A stretch of 64,000 nucleotides of DNA, taken from positions 248,001 through 312,000 of the forward strand of contig NZ_LZSQ01000123.1 of the NCBI RefSeq assembly GCF_001665535.1, read 5' to 3'. Source of the stretch: Mycobacterium sp. 852002-51961_SCH5331710 (lineage in GTDB: Bacteria > Actinomycetota > Actinomycetes > Mycobacteriales > Mycobacteriaceae). This document shows, in pieces, positions 33,511 to 41,569 of this stretch; positions within the stretch are counted from its first letter, which is position 1; each line of letters starts with the position of its first letter. The notes below the pieces were generated by a model. It did not search any database. It was given only the letters and a program-made list of their open reading frames with translations, and was not told where the DNA came from. Position numbers and translations under genes: made by a program.

Positions 33511-35496
33511 TTACCAGTGCACACCCGGCACCAGCCGCACCGCGGACTTCACCGGCCGCGGTATTCGTGCGGGCCGCTTCGGGCTGCGCGGTGGACGTGG
33601 TGTCCGTGCGGTCCTCGGCGGCGCCGGCACCCCGCGAGCCGCAGGTGAATCCGGATATCCGAGGTAGAGCTGGTGCAGGATCCGCCGCGAGAGTTTCGGC
33701 GTGAAGTAGTTGCCGAAGTCGGCGAGCGTGCCCAGGGGTGTGTCGATTCTGGCCGGCTTGTCGATGAGCCCGCGCACCACCATGGCCGCGGCGTGTTCGG
33801 CGCTGATCGGGGGCACCGGGTTGAGCCGACGCGACGGCACGATCATCGGCGTGCGCACCAACGGCATGTGGATGGTGGTGAACGTGATGTGGTCGGAGAG
33901 CGTCTCGGTCGCGACCACGTCGGCGAACGCGTCGAGCGCGGCCTTGGTCGGAAGGTAGGAGCTGTACTTCGGGTTGCGCGCCTGCACGCCGGCGCTCGAC
34001 ACGTTGACCACATGGCCGAACCGTCGTTCCCGCCAATGCGGTAGCAGCGCAAGGACCATCCGCACAGCGCCGAAGTAGTTGACGGCCATCACGCGCTCGT
34101 AGTCGTGCAAGCGGTCGGTGGAGGCGGTCACCGAGCGGCGGATCGAGCGGCCGGCGTTGTTCACCAGATAGTCGACATGGTCGAAGCGGCCGAGGATGTC
34201 CTTGACAGTGCTCTCGACCGACGTCGAGTCGGTGACGTCGCAGGTGAACGCATGGGCTTGACCGCCGCCGGCCCGGATCTCGGCGACCAGGTCGTCGAGC
34301 GCATCGGCGTTGCGCGCCAATGCGAACACGGTCGCGCCGCGTTCGGCGATCGCGATGGCCGAAGCCCGTCCGATTCCGCTCGAGGCGCCGGTGACGATCA
34401 CGTGCTTGCCGACCAGTGGACCGGCCGGATCGTCGCGCCGCGCACGGTCGGGGTCGAGGTGTTCGGCCCAATAGCGCCACAGCACGGGCGCGTAGTCGCC
34501 GAAGCGGGGGACAATTATCCCCGTGCCCCGCAATGCTTCTGAGGCGCGCTCGGCCGTGAATGTGGGCATCAGGTCGACGACGTCGAGCACTTCGGCGGGC
34601 AGGCCGAGTTGCGTCGCGACCATGTTGCGCACGATCTTGACGCGGCCGGTGGCCTTCAGCAGGGGTGTCGCCGTGGAACGGGGAAGAGACGCACGCAGCG
34701 GCGGAAGTCCGGCGGTTCTGGCCACGGCGCGGTAGATGCCGCGCAGCCCAATCGTTTTCGGTGCGGTGAGATGGAACGTTTCACCGTCGCGATCGGGCAG
34801 ATGCATGAGAGCGACGAGCGCGTTGGCCACGTAGTCGACCGGGACGAGGTTCGTCCGGCCGGTGTCGGGCAGCGCCATCGGCGTGATCGACGGCAACGAG
34901 GCCAGTCTCGCGAGCATCGGGAAGAAGTAGTACGGCCCGTCGATCTTGTCCATCTCGCCGGTCCGCGAATCCCCGACGACGACGGCGGGGCGGTACACCC
35001 GGTACCGCAGCCCGGGCGTGGCGCGGACCAGCTGCTCGGCCTCGAACTTGGTCCGGTGATACGGCGTCGGCAGTTCCTGGCCGACGTCGAAGTCGTCCTC
35101 GGTGAACTCGCCGCGGAAGGTGCCCGCGACGGCGATCGAGGACACGTGGTGCAGGGTCGCGTCGAGCCGGTTGGCGAGGTCGATGACCGCGCGGGTGCCG
35201 TCGACGTTGGCTGCACGCTGGTCGGCGTCGGAGGCGGTGATGTCGTAGACGGCGCCGCAGTGCACGACGTGGTCGACAGCGCCGATGGCGTTCGGCGGCA
35301 GACCGAGATCCGGTTCGCAGAGGTCACCGACCAGCGGTTTCACCCGGTCGCCCCAGGTGGCGGCGAGGCGTTCGAACCGGGACAGCGAGGTTCGGCGCAC
35401 GAGCCCGAGCACCTCGGCGTCGCTGCTGTGGGCCAACAACCGCGTCACCACTCGTCTGCCGATAAACCCGGTACCGCCGGTAACGACATAGCGCAT
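33511..35496 (-). CDS. Two-domain reductase: acyl reductase-like SDR fused to SDR (Rv3391-like)
   Basis: A 661-residue fusion. Residues 1-330 form an extended SDR/epimerase-type reductase (TGGTGFIGRRV, then HVSSIAVAGTF and YHRTKFEAE as active-site Tyr-Lys) related to fatty acyl-CoA reductases. Residues from about 370 form a classical SDR with VTGASSGIGRASA and catalytic YLPTK. A basic Pro/Arg-rich tail ends the protein. Such enzymes may reduce fatty acyl thioesters to aldehyde or alcohol. I start at ATG 35496; ATG 35505 would add three residues. Divergent from htdY, 54 bases apart. Confidence 0.85.
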   Translation of the reverse strand: MRYVVTGGTGFIGRRVVTRLLAHSSDAEVLGLVRRTSLSRFERLAATWGDRVKPLVGDLCEPDLGLPPNAIGAVDHVVHCGAVYDITASDADQRAANVDGTRAVIDLANRLDATLHHVSSIAVAGTFRGEFTEDDFDVGQELPTPYHRTKFEAEQLVRATPGLRYRVYRPAVVVGDSRTGEMDKIDGPYYFFPMLARLASLPSITPMALPDTGRTNLVPVDYVANALVALMHLPDRDGETFHLTAPKTIGLRGIYRAVARTAGLPPLRASLPRSTATPLLKATGRVKIVRNMVATQLGLPAEVLDVVDLMPTFTAERASEALRGTGIIVPRFGDYAPVLWRYWAEHLDPDRARRDDPAGPLVGKHVIVTGASSGIGRASAIAIAERGATVFALARNADALDDLVAEIRAGGGQAHAFTCDVTDSTSVESTVKDILGRFDHVDYLVNNAGRSIRRSVTASTDRLHDYERVMAVNYFGAVRMVLALLPHWRERRFGHVVNVSSAGVQARNPKYSSYLPTKAALDAFADVVATETLSDHITFTTIHMPLVRTPMIVPSRRLNPVPPISAEHAAAMVVRGLIDKPARIDTPLGTLADFGNYFTPKLSRRILHQLYLGYPDSPAARGVPAPPRTARTPRPPRSPKRPARIPRPVKSAVRLVPGVHW

Positions 35497-35550
35497 GCGA
35501 GTCATCGTGGACCGCCGCGGCCGAGACGTCAATGCGGATATCGTTCGGAC

Positions 35551-36420
35551 ATGCCTCTCGACCCCAACGCCATCGGCGCCAAGACCGACCCGCAACTGTT
35601 CGAATGGACCGACCGCGACACGTTGCTGTACGCGCTGGGCGTCGGCGCGGGCACCGCGGATCTCGCGTTCACCACCGAGAACAGCCACGGCATCGAGCAA
35701 CAGGTGCTGCCGACGTACGCGGTGATCGCGTGCCTGCCGTTCGCGGCGGCAGGCCTGATCGGTTCGTTCAACTTCGCGATGCTGCTGCACGGTTCCCAGG
35801 GGATCCGGCTGTATGAACCGCTGAAGCCGGCCGGAAAGCTGAGCGTGGTCGCGGAGGTCGCCGACATCCAGGACAAGGGTGCGGGCAAGAACGCGATCGT
35901 CATGCTCAAGGCGACGGGCACGGACCCCGACACGTCGAAGGTGGTGGCGGAGACCTTCACGACGGCGGTCATCCGCGGTGAGGGTGGATTCGGCGGGCAA
36001 CCGGGGCAGCGGCCACCGGCTCCGGAGATTCCCGACCGCGAACCGGATGCCCGAATTGCGTTGCCCACGCGCGAAGATCAGGCGTTGATCTATCGGCTGT
36101 CGGGGGATCGCAACCCGTTGCACAGCGATCCGTGGTTCGCGCGGGAACTGGCGGGCTTCCCGAAGCCGATCCTGCACGGGCTGTGCAGTTACGGAGTGGC
36201 GGGTCGGGCGTTGGTCGCCGAACTGGGTGGGGGTGACGCGACGAAGGTCAGCGCGATCGACGCCAGGTTCACGTCGCCGGTGTTCCCGGGAGAGACGTTG
36301 ACGACGTCGATCTGGCGGACCGAGGCCGGTCGCGCGGTATTCCGCACGGAGGCGGCCGAACCCGACGGTTCGAATGCCCGCCTCGTACTGGAGGACGGTG
36401 TGGCCGAATACCGCGACTGA
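35551..36420 (+). CDS. htdY: 3-hydroxyacyl-thioester dehydratase HtdY-like
   Basis: Double hotdog-fold MaoC-type hydratase/dehydratase, 289 residues. The first hotdog covers about 10-135 and the catalytic hotdog 150-289, with hydratase motif YRLSGDRNPLHSDPWFA providing Asp and His. It fits the Rv3389c family, which hydrates or dehydrates long-chain 3-hydroxyacyl-CoA in beta-oxidation or fatty acid elongation. ATG 35551. Neighbouring two-domain acyl reductase suggests lipid metabolism. Confidence 0.88.
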   Translation: MPLDPNAIGAKTDPQLFEWTDRDTLLYALGVGAGTADLAFTTENSHGIEQQVLPTYAVIACLPFAAAGLIGSFNFAMLLHGSQGIRLYEPLKPAGKLSVVAEVADIQDKGAGKNAIVMLKATGTDPDTSKVVAETFTTAVIRGEGGFGGQPGQRPPAPEIPDREPDARIALPTREDQALIYRLSGDRNPLHSDPWFARELAGFPKPILHGLCSYGVAGRALVAELGGGDATKVSAIDARFTSPVFPGETLTTSIWRTEAGRAVFRTEAAEPDGSNARLVLEDGVAEYRD

Positions 36421-36477
36421 CGCTCATTTGGTCGATCCGGAGGCGTGTGCCGCCGGGGATTGACAGGATGGTCGACC

Positions 36478-37362
36478 ATGAGGCTCGTCGTTGGATACCT
36501 GGCCACTCCCGGCGGTGCGGATGCGCTGGCGCTCGGTGTGCGGTTCGCGCGCACGCTGGGCGCCGAACTCGACTTGTGCATGGTGTTGCCGCCCGACCGG
36601 GTGGTGCCGTCGATAAAACCGGTGGGGGATTTCGAGAAGCACCTCGTCGAGCAGGCCGAGCAGTGGCTGGAAGAGGCGCGCGCGTCGGTGCCCGACGACA
36701 TCGTGGTGCGCAGCCATGTACGCGTCGACGACTCGGCGGCCGATGGGCTGATTCAGGAAGCCGCGCGGGTCGAGGCCGACATGATCATCGTCGGCGGATC
36801 GGGTGGCCTGGCGGCCAGCTTTTCGTTGGGGTCGGTGGTCAACGGCCTGTTGCACTCGGCGCCGTTGCCGGTGGCGGTGGCGCCGCGGGGTACGCGGAAT
36901 TCACCCGTCGACCGTGTGCGTGAGGCAACGTGTGCGATAGGCGAGCGCGAAGGCGCGGATGTCCTGCTGGACATGGCTGTTCGCTACAGCCGGGCGGCGG
37001 GCACTCCGCTGCGGCTGGTGTCGCTGGTCGCGCTGGACCCGACGTTCGGGGCGCTGCGCGGGGACGGTGAGGCGGTGCGGGAGCGGGCGCTCGCTCATGC
37101 GCATCATGTTCTCGATGTGGCGAAATCAGAGTTGCCGCAGGATTTTCCGGTGACGTCGACGATCGTGGAGGGTACGACGATCGAGGAGGCGGTGGGCAAG
37201 CTGGACTGGCGCGATGGGGACCTGATCATGGTCGGGTCGAGCCGGCTGAGCGCGCCACGGCGGCTGTTTCTCGGCTCGAAGGCGGCGAAGATGCTACGGG
37301 TGCTCGACGTGCCGATGGTGGTGGTGCCGCGCGAACAATTCGGGCGCGAAGATCTGCCTTAG
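36478..37362 (+). CDS. Tandem universal stress protein
   Basis: Two UspA domains in 294 residues. Both halves end in the nucleotide-binding pattern GxSGGL...GSVVNGLLHSAPLPVAVAP and GSSRLS...GSKAAKMLRVLDVPMVVVP; the ATP-binding G-2x-G-9x-G(S/T) pattern is degenerate. Mycobacterial USPs often bind ATP or cAMP, and the next gene encodes an adenylate cyclase domain 19 bases downstream, so a cAMP link is possible. ATG 36478, with an AGGAT 12 bases upstream. Confidence 0.85.
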   Translation: MRLVVGYLATPGGADALALGVRFARTLGAELDLCMVLPPDRVVPSIKPVGDFEKHLVEQAEQWLEEARASVPDDIVVRSHVRVDDSAADGLIQEAARVEADMIIVGGSGGLAASFSLGSVVNGLLHSAPLPVAVAPRGTRNSPVDRVREATCAIGEREGADVLLDMAVRYSRAAGTPLRLVSLVALDPTFGALRGDGEAVRERALAHAHHVLDVAKSELPQDFPVTSTIVEGTTIEEAVGKLDWRDGDLIMVGSSRLSAPRRLFLGSKAAKMLRVLDVPMVVVPREQFGREDLP

Positions 37363-37381
37363 CGGAGATTGACTTCGGGCT

Positions 37382-38698
37382 ATGTTCTCCGAGACGCGGT
37401 ATGCGACGAACGGAGACCTGCGAATCGCTTACCGCGCGTCCGCCGAGGGTGAGCGCGACATCCTGTTCATCCCGAACTGGTTCTCGAACTGTGAGCTCAC
37501 GCCGGAGCTCCCGGCCACACGCGAATGGGTCGAGGCGATGACATCGCTAGGTCGGCTGATCTTCTTCGACCAGCCGGGTATGGGGGCCTCCGATCCCCTT
37601 CCCGGCGGTGCGTTGCCGACCCTGGAAATGTGGGTCGACAGCATCAGCGCGGTGCTTGATGCACTCGGCAGTAGCGAAACCGTCCTGATCGCCGGTGTCG
37701 GCGCGTTGGCGGCAGGGGCGCTCTTCGCCGCAACGCATCCTTCACGGACGACGGGGCTGGTGGTGTTGGAGGGTTATGCAGATCCGAACGCGGCGCGCGT
37801 CGATGGACCGACGCCGGAGGAAGTCCTCGCCGCAATGGTCGACACGTGGGGCACAGGGGAGTCGCAACACTTCTTGAATCCGGACATGCCGTGGAACGAG
37901 GAGATTCGGGCGGCCTGGGCTCGGTTCGAACGTTTGTCGGCGAGCCCAAGCACCGCCGCGTCGATGATGCGTTTCATGGCCGAGATGGACGTGCGTGCGC
38001 TGCTCCCGGCGATCCGGGTTCCCACAGTTGTCGTTCACCACACGGATGATGTTGTGATTCCGCGGGATTGGGGCAAGTACGTCGCTGATCACATTCCAGC
38101 TGCGCGCTACGTCGAGCTGCCCGGTCGGAACCTGATACACGTGGTCGAACCATGGCGTGAGTCTTTTCGGGAGATCGCCGAATTCCTTACTGGCAGACAG
38201 CCTGAGGTCGCTGACGATCGGGTGCTGGCGACGGTGTTGTTCACCGACATCGTCGACTCGACGCGTCGCGCGGCTGAGATGGGCGACCGCGGGTGGCATG
38301 CGCTTCTGGATGCGCACGACGCTGTCGTGCGGGCGCAACTTGCTCGGTTTCGTGGTCGTGAGGTGAACACGACGGGAGACGGCTTCGTCGCGATGTTCGA
38401 CGGTCCTCAGCGAGCCATCCGCTGCGCCATGGCTATTCGCGACGCAGTGCAGGTGCTTGGAATCGAAGTACGCGCGGGTTTGCATACGGGCGAATGCGAG
38501 GTTCGCGGTGACGATATCGGCGGTATCGCCGTGCACATCGGTGCCCGCGTGGCCGGCCTGGCAGGACCAGACGACGTGCTGGTGTCGAGCACCTTGCGCG
38601 ATCTGGTGATCGGCTCGGGACTGGAGTTCGAGGAACGCGGGACCCACCAACTGAAGGGTGTACCCGGTGAATGGCGCCTGCATGCGGTCGCCAACTAG
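37382..38698 (+). CDS. Alpha/beta-hydrolase fused to class III adenylate cyclase
   Basis: A 438-residue fusion. Residues 1-270 have an alpha/beta-hydrolase fold, but the nucleophile elbow reads GVGALAAG, lacking serine, so this half is probably a sensor rather than an enzyme. Residues 278-438 form a class III cyclase: metal aspartates in FTDIVDSTRRA and NTTGDGFVA, and the transition-state region AVHIGARVAG keeps the arginine, with His where many cyclases have Asn. It would make cAMP in response to a ligand bound by the dead hydrolase. ATG 37382. Confidence 0.9.
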   Translation: MFSETRYATNGDLRIAYRASAEGERDILFIPNWFSNCELTPELPATREWVEAMTSLGRLIFFDQPGMGASDPLPGGALPTLEMWVDSISAVLDALGSSETVLIAGVGALAAGALFAATHPSRTTGLVVLEGYADPNAARVDGPTPEEVLAAMVDTWGTGESQHFLNPDMPWNEEIRAAWARFERLSASPSTAASMMRFMAEMDVRALLPAIRVPTVVVHHTDDVVIPRDWGKYVADHIPAARYVELPGRNLIHVVEPWRESFREIAEFLTGRQPEVADDRVLATVLFTDIVDSTRRAAEMGDRGWHALLDAHDAVVRAQLARFRGREVNTTGDGFVAMFDGPQRAIRCAMAIRDAVQVLGIEVRAGLHTGECEVRGDDIGGIAVHIGARVAGLAGPDDVLVSSTLRDLVIGSGLEFEERGTHQLKGVPGEWRLHAVAN

Positions 38699-38718
38699 GA
38701 CGGCGGCGGTCGACGGGC

Positions 38719-39621
38719 TCAGCGGTGCGCGAGGAAGTCGGACAGGTACTTACCGACGACCTCGTTCGGGATCAGGTGATTGGCGTCGACGAGTTCGATC
38801 CGCGCATCGGGGAGTCGCTGCCGCAGGCGGGCCGCAGCTTTGGGTCCGTTGTGTGCGGTCTCGTTCTTGCCGATGATCGCCAGCACCGGGATCCGCGCGG
38901 ATGCGATTGGACGAAGATCACAGTCGCTGCGCATCGGCCACGGCCTCGGCTCGGCGTTACCCAGCGACATCTTGAACGTCATGGCGCCACTGACGAACTG
39001 CTGCATGATCGTGTGCATCGGCTCTTCGCCAAGCAGTCGGCGCTGTTCGGGGTTGACCATGTGGTCGATCAGTGACCACACGCGTCGTTCACTGGGGCGC
39101 ACAGCGATGGTGGTGAGGCCGCGAAACAAAAACCGCGGGCTCATACCTCCCGCGATCCCGACCGGGCACACGAGTGCCAGCCGCTCGACCCTTCTGGGGA
39201 AGGCCATCGCAAAGTGCGTCCCTATCCAAGTCCCGCGAGAAACGGCAACGATTCCGGCGCGCTGAATCCTCAGTCCCTGCAACGCTTCGTCGAGCCACGC
39301 GACGAGATCGGTGACGTTGGACGTCGGTTTGGTCGGGGTGCTCTTACCTACCTCGTCGATGGCATCGAGCATCGTCACACGATGGGTAGCGGTGAGGACG
39401 GGCAGCTGCGGTATCCAACTCGTTGAACTCGAGGACGACCCGTGGAGCGCGACCAGTGGAGGCTTTGATGGGTCACCGGCCTGAAGCACGTGTGTGCGCC
39501 CGTATGAGGTCTCCACGTCTGATTCCGTGACAGAGACGACACTGCCGGCCAGGACCGCGTCGTATAGCCGAAGGTAGGCGGCGCGTGCGTCATCCGATCG
39601 AAATGCAGAGAGTGCGGGCAT
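38719..39621 (-). CDS. Alpha/beta hydrolase
   Basis: A 300-residue serine hydrolase. The oxyanion region is VALHGSSSSSTSW, the nucleophile elbow VAVSRGTW (Ser flanked by Val and Arg rather than the canonical GxSxG), and the late VDANHLIPNE gives the histidine. Substrate unknown. It is convergent with the cyclase fusion gene 20 bases away. ATG 39621 is preceded by GGAGACTCGG. Confidence 0.85.
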   Translation of the reverse strand: MPALSAFRSDDARAAYLRLYDAVLAGSVVSVTESDVETSYGRTHVLQAGDPSKPPLVALHGSSSSSTSWIPQLPVLTATHRVTMLDAIDEVGKSTPTKPTSNVTDLVAWLDEALQGLRIQRAGIVAVSRGTWIGTHFAMAFPRRVERLALVCPVGIAGGMSPRFLFRGLTTIAVRPSERRVWSLIDHMVNPEQRRLLGEEPMHTIMQQFVSGAMTFKMSLGNAEPRPWPMRSDCDLRPIASARIPVLAIIGKNETAHNGPKAAARLRQRLPDARIELVDANHLIPNEVVGKYLSDFLAHR

Positions 39622-39883
39622 CCGAGTCTCCTCACCGTCCTTCCGAATTGATACACCGCGTTGTCGGTGCGGTGCAGCGTCTTCGACGAATCGGGAAGCG
39701 ATTCGCTGGTTCCGATGAATGAGGCGGCTGCTCGCTGTCGTCGACTAGAACGGCTGAGGCCGGAGACCGAGTTCTCTCGGATCGCTGACCAGATGGAAAC
39801 CCAACTTGTTCGTTGTGTACGCGACCGGTACACGGCGCACTGGTGCCGGACCAGCCACTTTTGGTGACCGCGAGATTGCCGAG

Positions 39884-41455
39884 TCAGAACGGCGGCGGGT
39901 CTTCTTCGACCGACACCTGCGGCGTGAGCGGAAAAGCGGGCCTTCCGCACTTCCTTCCGGCGAGATCATCCAGCAGGCGCTGGTTGCGCTGACGCTCCGC
40001 TTCGATGACCGCCGCCCGGTTCTGTTCGCGAGTTCGCTTGCGCCGCGGCATCTTCAAGCATCGAACCGCGTCGTCGAGCAGATCGACGCTTGGATCGATG
40101 ACGAGGGGCGCGGTTTCCCGGCACAGCGACGGGAACAACAGCCTGCTGCCCGGATGGGTCGTGTACTTCTGCCCGGCGGGTGAGAGCCAGTCGACGCTTC
40201 CGTCGGGGTGTTGCCGATCGCGCCATCCGAGGAACGTCTTGTAGAGATGATGAGTTCTACACAGGCACTTGAGGTTCGACGCCTGCGTCGCTCCCCGCGG
40301 ATACGGGACCGTGTGGTCGATGTCGCAATGAGTAGCGGGCCTGTCGCAGTTCGGGAAGCGGCACGTCAGATCGCGGCAACGGACGAACCACGCTAGCGCC
40401 GACGAGGGAACCCGCCGCTTCTCCGGCGGTGCGTCCCCGGGATGCCTGACGGGTCGGCGCTTGGCGACCGCCAGCTTGGCGGCCACGATCGGTGCCGGCA
40501 CCACTCCGCGACCCATCACAAACCCCGGCCCCGTCTCGGCCGGCCCACCGAGCGTGGGATCGTCGGCCTCGATCGGTTCGACGGGCTTGTCGCCGTCCAA
40601 TTCGGCCGGGGCCGCGTCATCGAGCGTGTCCTCGCTCGCCACGACGTGCACCACCACGCCGCCGACGGAGATGCCCGCGGTCGGGCATTCTTTCGATCCG
40701 CACTCACACGGCAGCGTCTGGGCGCCATCGAACGCGGCGGCAACGGCGTCGGCGCGACGCTGCTCCTGAGTGCGCGGGTCGTTCTCGCACACCGTGGCGG
40801 CCAAGGCGTCGAGCCGTTGGTCGATGAACTCGCCGTGATGGGCGAACACCGTCGCTTCGACATACGCGACACCCGAGCCGTCCCCGCTGTCCTTGACTTC
40901 GATATAGCGGCTGCGCGAACTGTTCTCGGCACGGCGCACCGCAGCGGGGTCAAAGCGGTCGACCCAGTAGTCGATCGCGTTGTGCATCTTCAGCACTGAC
41001 AGTGCCGTCCATCCCTCGACATGCGCGGCGATCGCGGCGTCGACCTTGGCAAGCGCGTCACAGTCTTGGACCAGGTACGTCCGAAACACGATGGCGGCGA
41101 CGATGCGGTAGGTGATGGTGCCGGTCAGAAACACCGCGTTCGTTCGAGGCAGCCGGTCGCGCAGGGCGATCGCGATCTCCAGTTGGGACGCCGCGACTCC
41201 GATCGACACCTGCTGGGCAGGGGCGATCTCAGCGGCGACGGCGGCGTAGTTGTCGATGATCCACTGCTCGCGATCGGCCGAACCGTCGGTGGCATACATC
41301 CGATCCAGCACGGCGACGGCCGCCGAGAGCCTGCGCGCGCACGCGGCATTCTCGATGCGCGCCCATGCACCGGCTGCCTCGGCACCTCTGGCGCCGTCGG
41401 CCGCCTCCACCAACTGATCGAACATATGAACGAATCTAGTCGGATCCACTGACAT
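39884..41455 (-). CDS. DUF222-HNH endonuclease domain protein (13E12 type)
   Basis: A 523-residue member of the 13E12 repeat family. The N-terminal DUF222 helical region spans about 30-330 and the HNH nuclease motif lies near 385-440: CRFPNCDRPATHCDIDHTVPYPRGA then NLKCLCRTHHLYKT, with paired CxxC cysteines and the core histidines. A charged tail follows. These proteins occur in many copies in actinobacteria; function unsettled. Start ATG 41455, divergent from dnaE2 by 114 bases that include a LexA box; the frame stays open further upstream without homology. Confidence 0.88.
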   Translation of the reverse strand: MSVDPTRFVHMFDQLVEAADGARGAEAAGAWARIENAACARRLSAAVAVLDRMYATDGSADREQWIIDNYAAVAAEIAPAQQVSIGVAASQLEIAIALRDRLPRTNAVFLTGTITYRIVAAIVFRTYLVQDCDALAKVDAAIAAHVEGWTALSVLKMHNAIDYWVDRFDPAAVRRAENSSRSRYIEVKDSGDGSGVAYVEATVFAHHGEFIDQRLDALAATVCENDPRTQEQRRADAVAAAFDGAQTLPCECGSKECPTAGISVGGVVVHVVASEDTLDDAAPAELDGDKPVEPIEADDPTLGGPAETGPGFVMGRGVVPAPIVAAKLAVAKRRPVRHPGDAPPEKRRVPSSALAWFVRCRDLTCRFPNCDRPATHCDIDHTVPYPRGATQASNLKCLCRTHHLYKTFLGWRDRQHPDGSVDWLSPAGQKYTTHPGSRLLFPSLCRETAPLVIDPSVDLLDDAVRCLKMPRRKRTREQNRAAVIEAERQRNQRLLDDLAGRKCGRPAFPLTPQVSVEEDPPPF

Positions 41456-41541
41456 CGGAAAGGTTGTTTTGCCAGCCTGTGGATAAATCTGGCGTTGGGG
41501 ATAACCTGCGCTTTTGCCGAAATTTCGACCGATCAGACGGT

Positions 41542-41563
41542 TCGAACACAGGTTCGATACACT
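41542..41563 (+). promoter_or_regulatory. LexA box and -10 element of dnaE2
   Basis: TCGAAC-ACAG-GTTCGA at 41542-41557 is a perfect LexA box, directly abutting TACACT (41558-41563), a good -10 hexamer. The transcription start would fall at the ATG of dnaE2 (41570), giving a leaderless mRNA, with LexA occluding the promoter spacer. Confidence 0.9.
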
Positions 41564-41569
41564 GCACAC

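Noticed and set aside
39622..39883. A 68-codon plus-strand frame (39661-39867) and a minus-strand frame in the gap between hydrolase and HNH genes
   Set aside because: Neither has a ribosome binding site, a motif or typical composition; I see nothing reliable in this 262-base gap.
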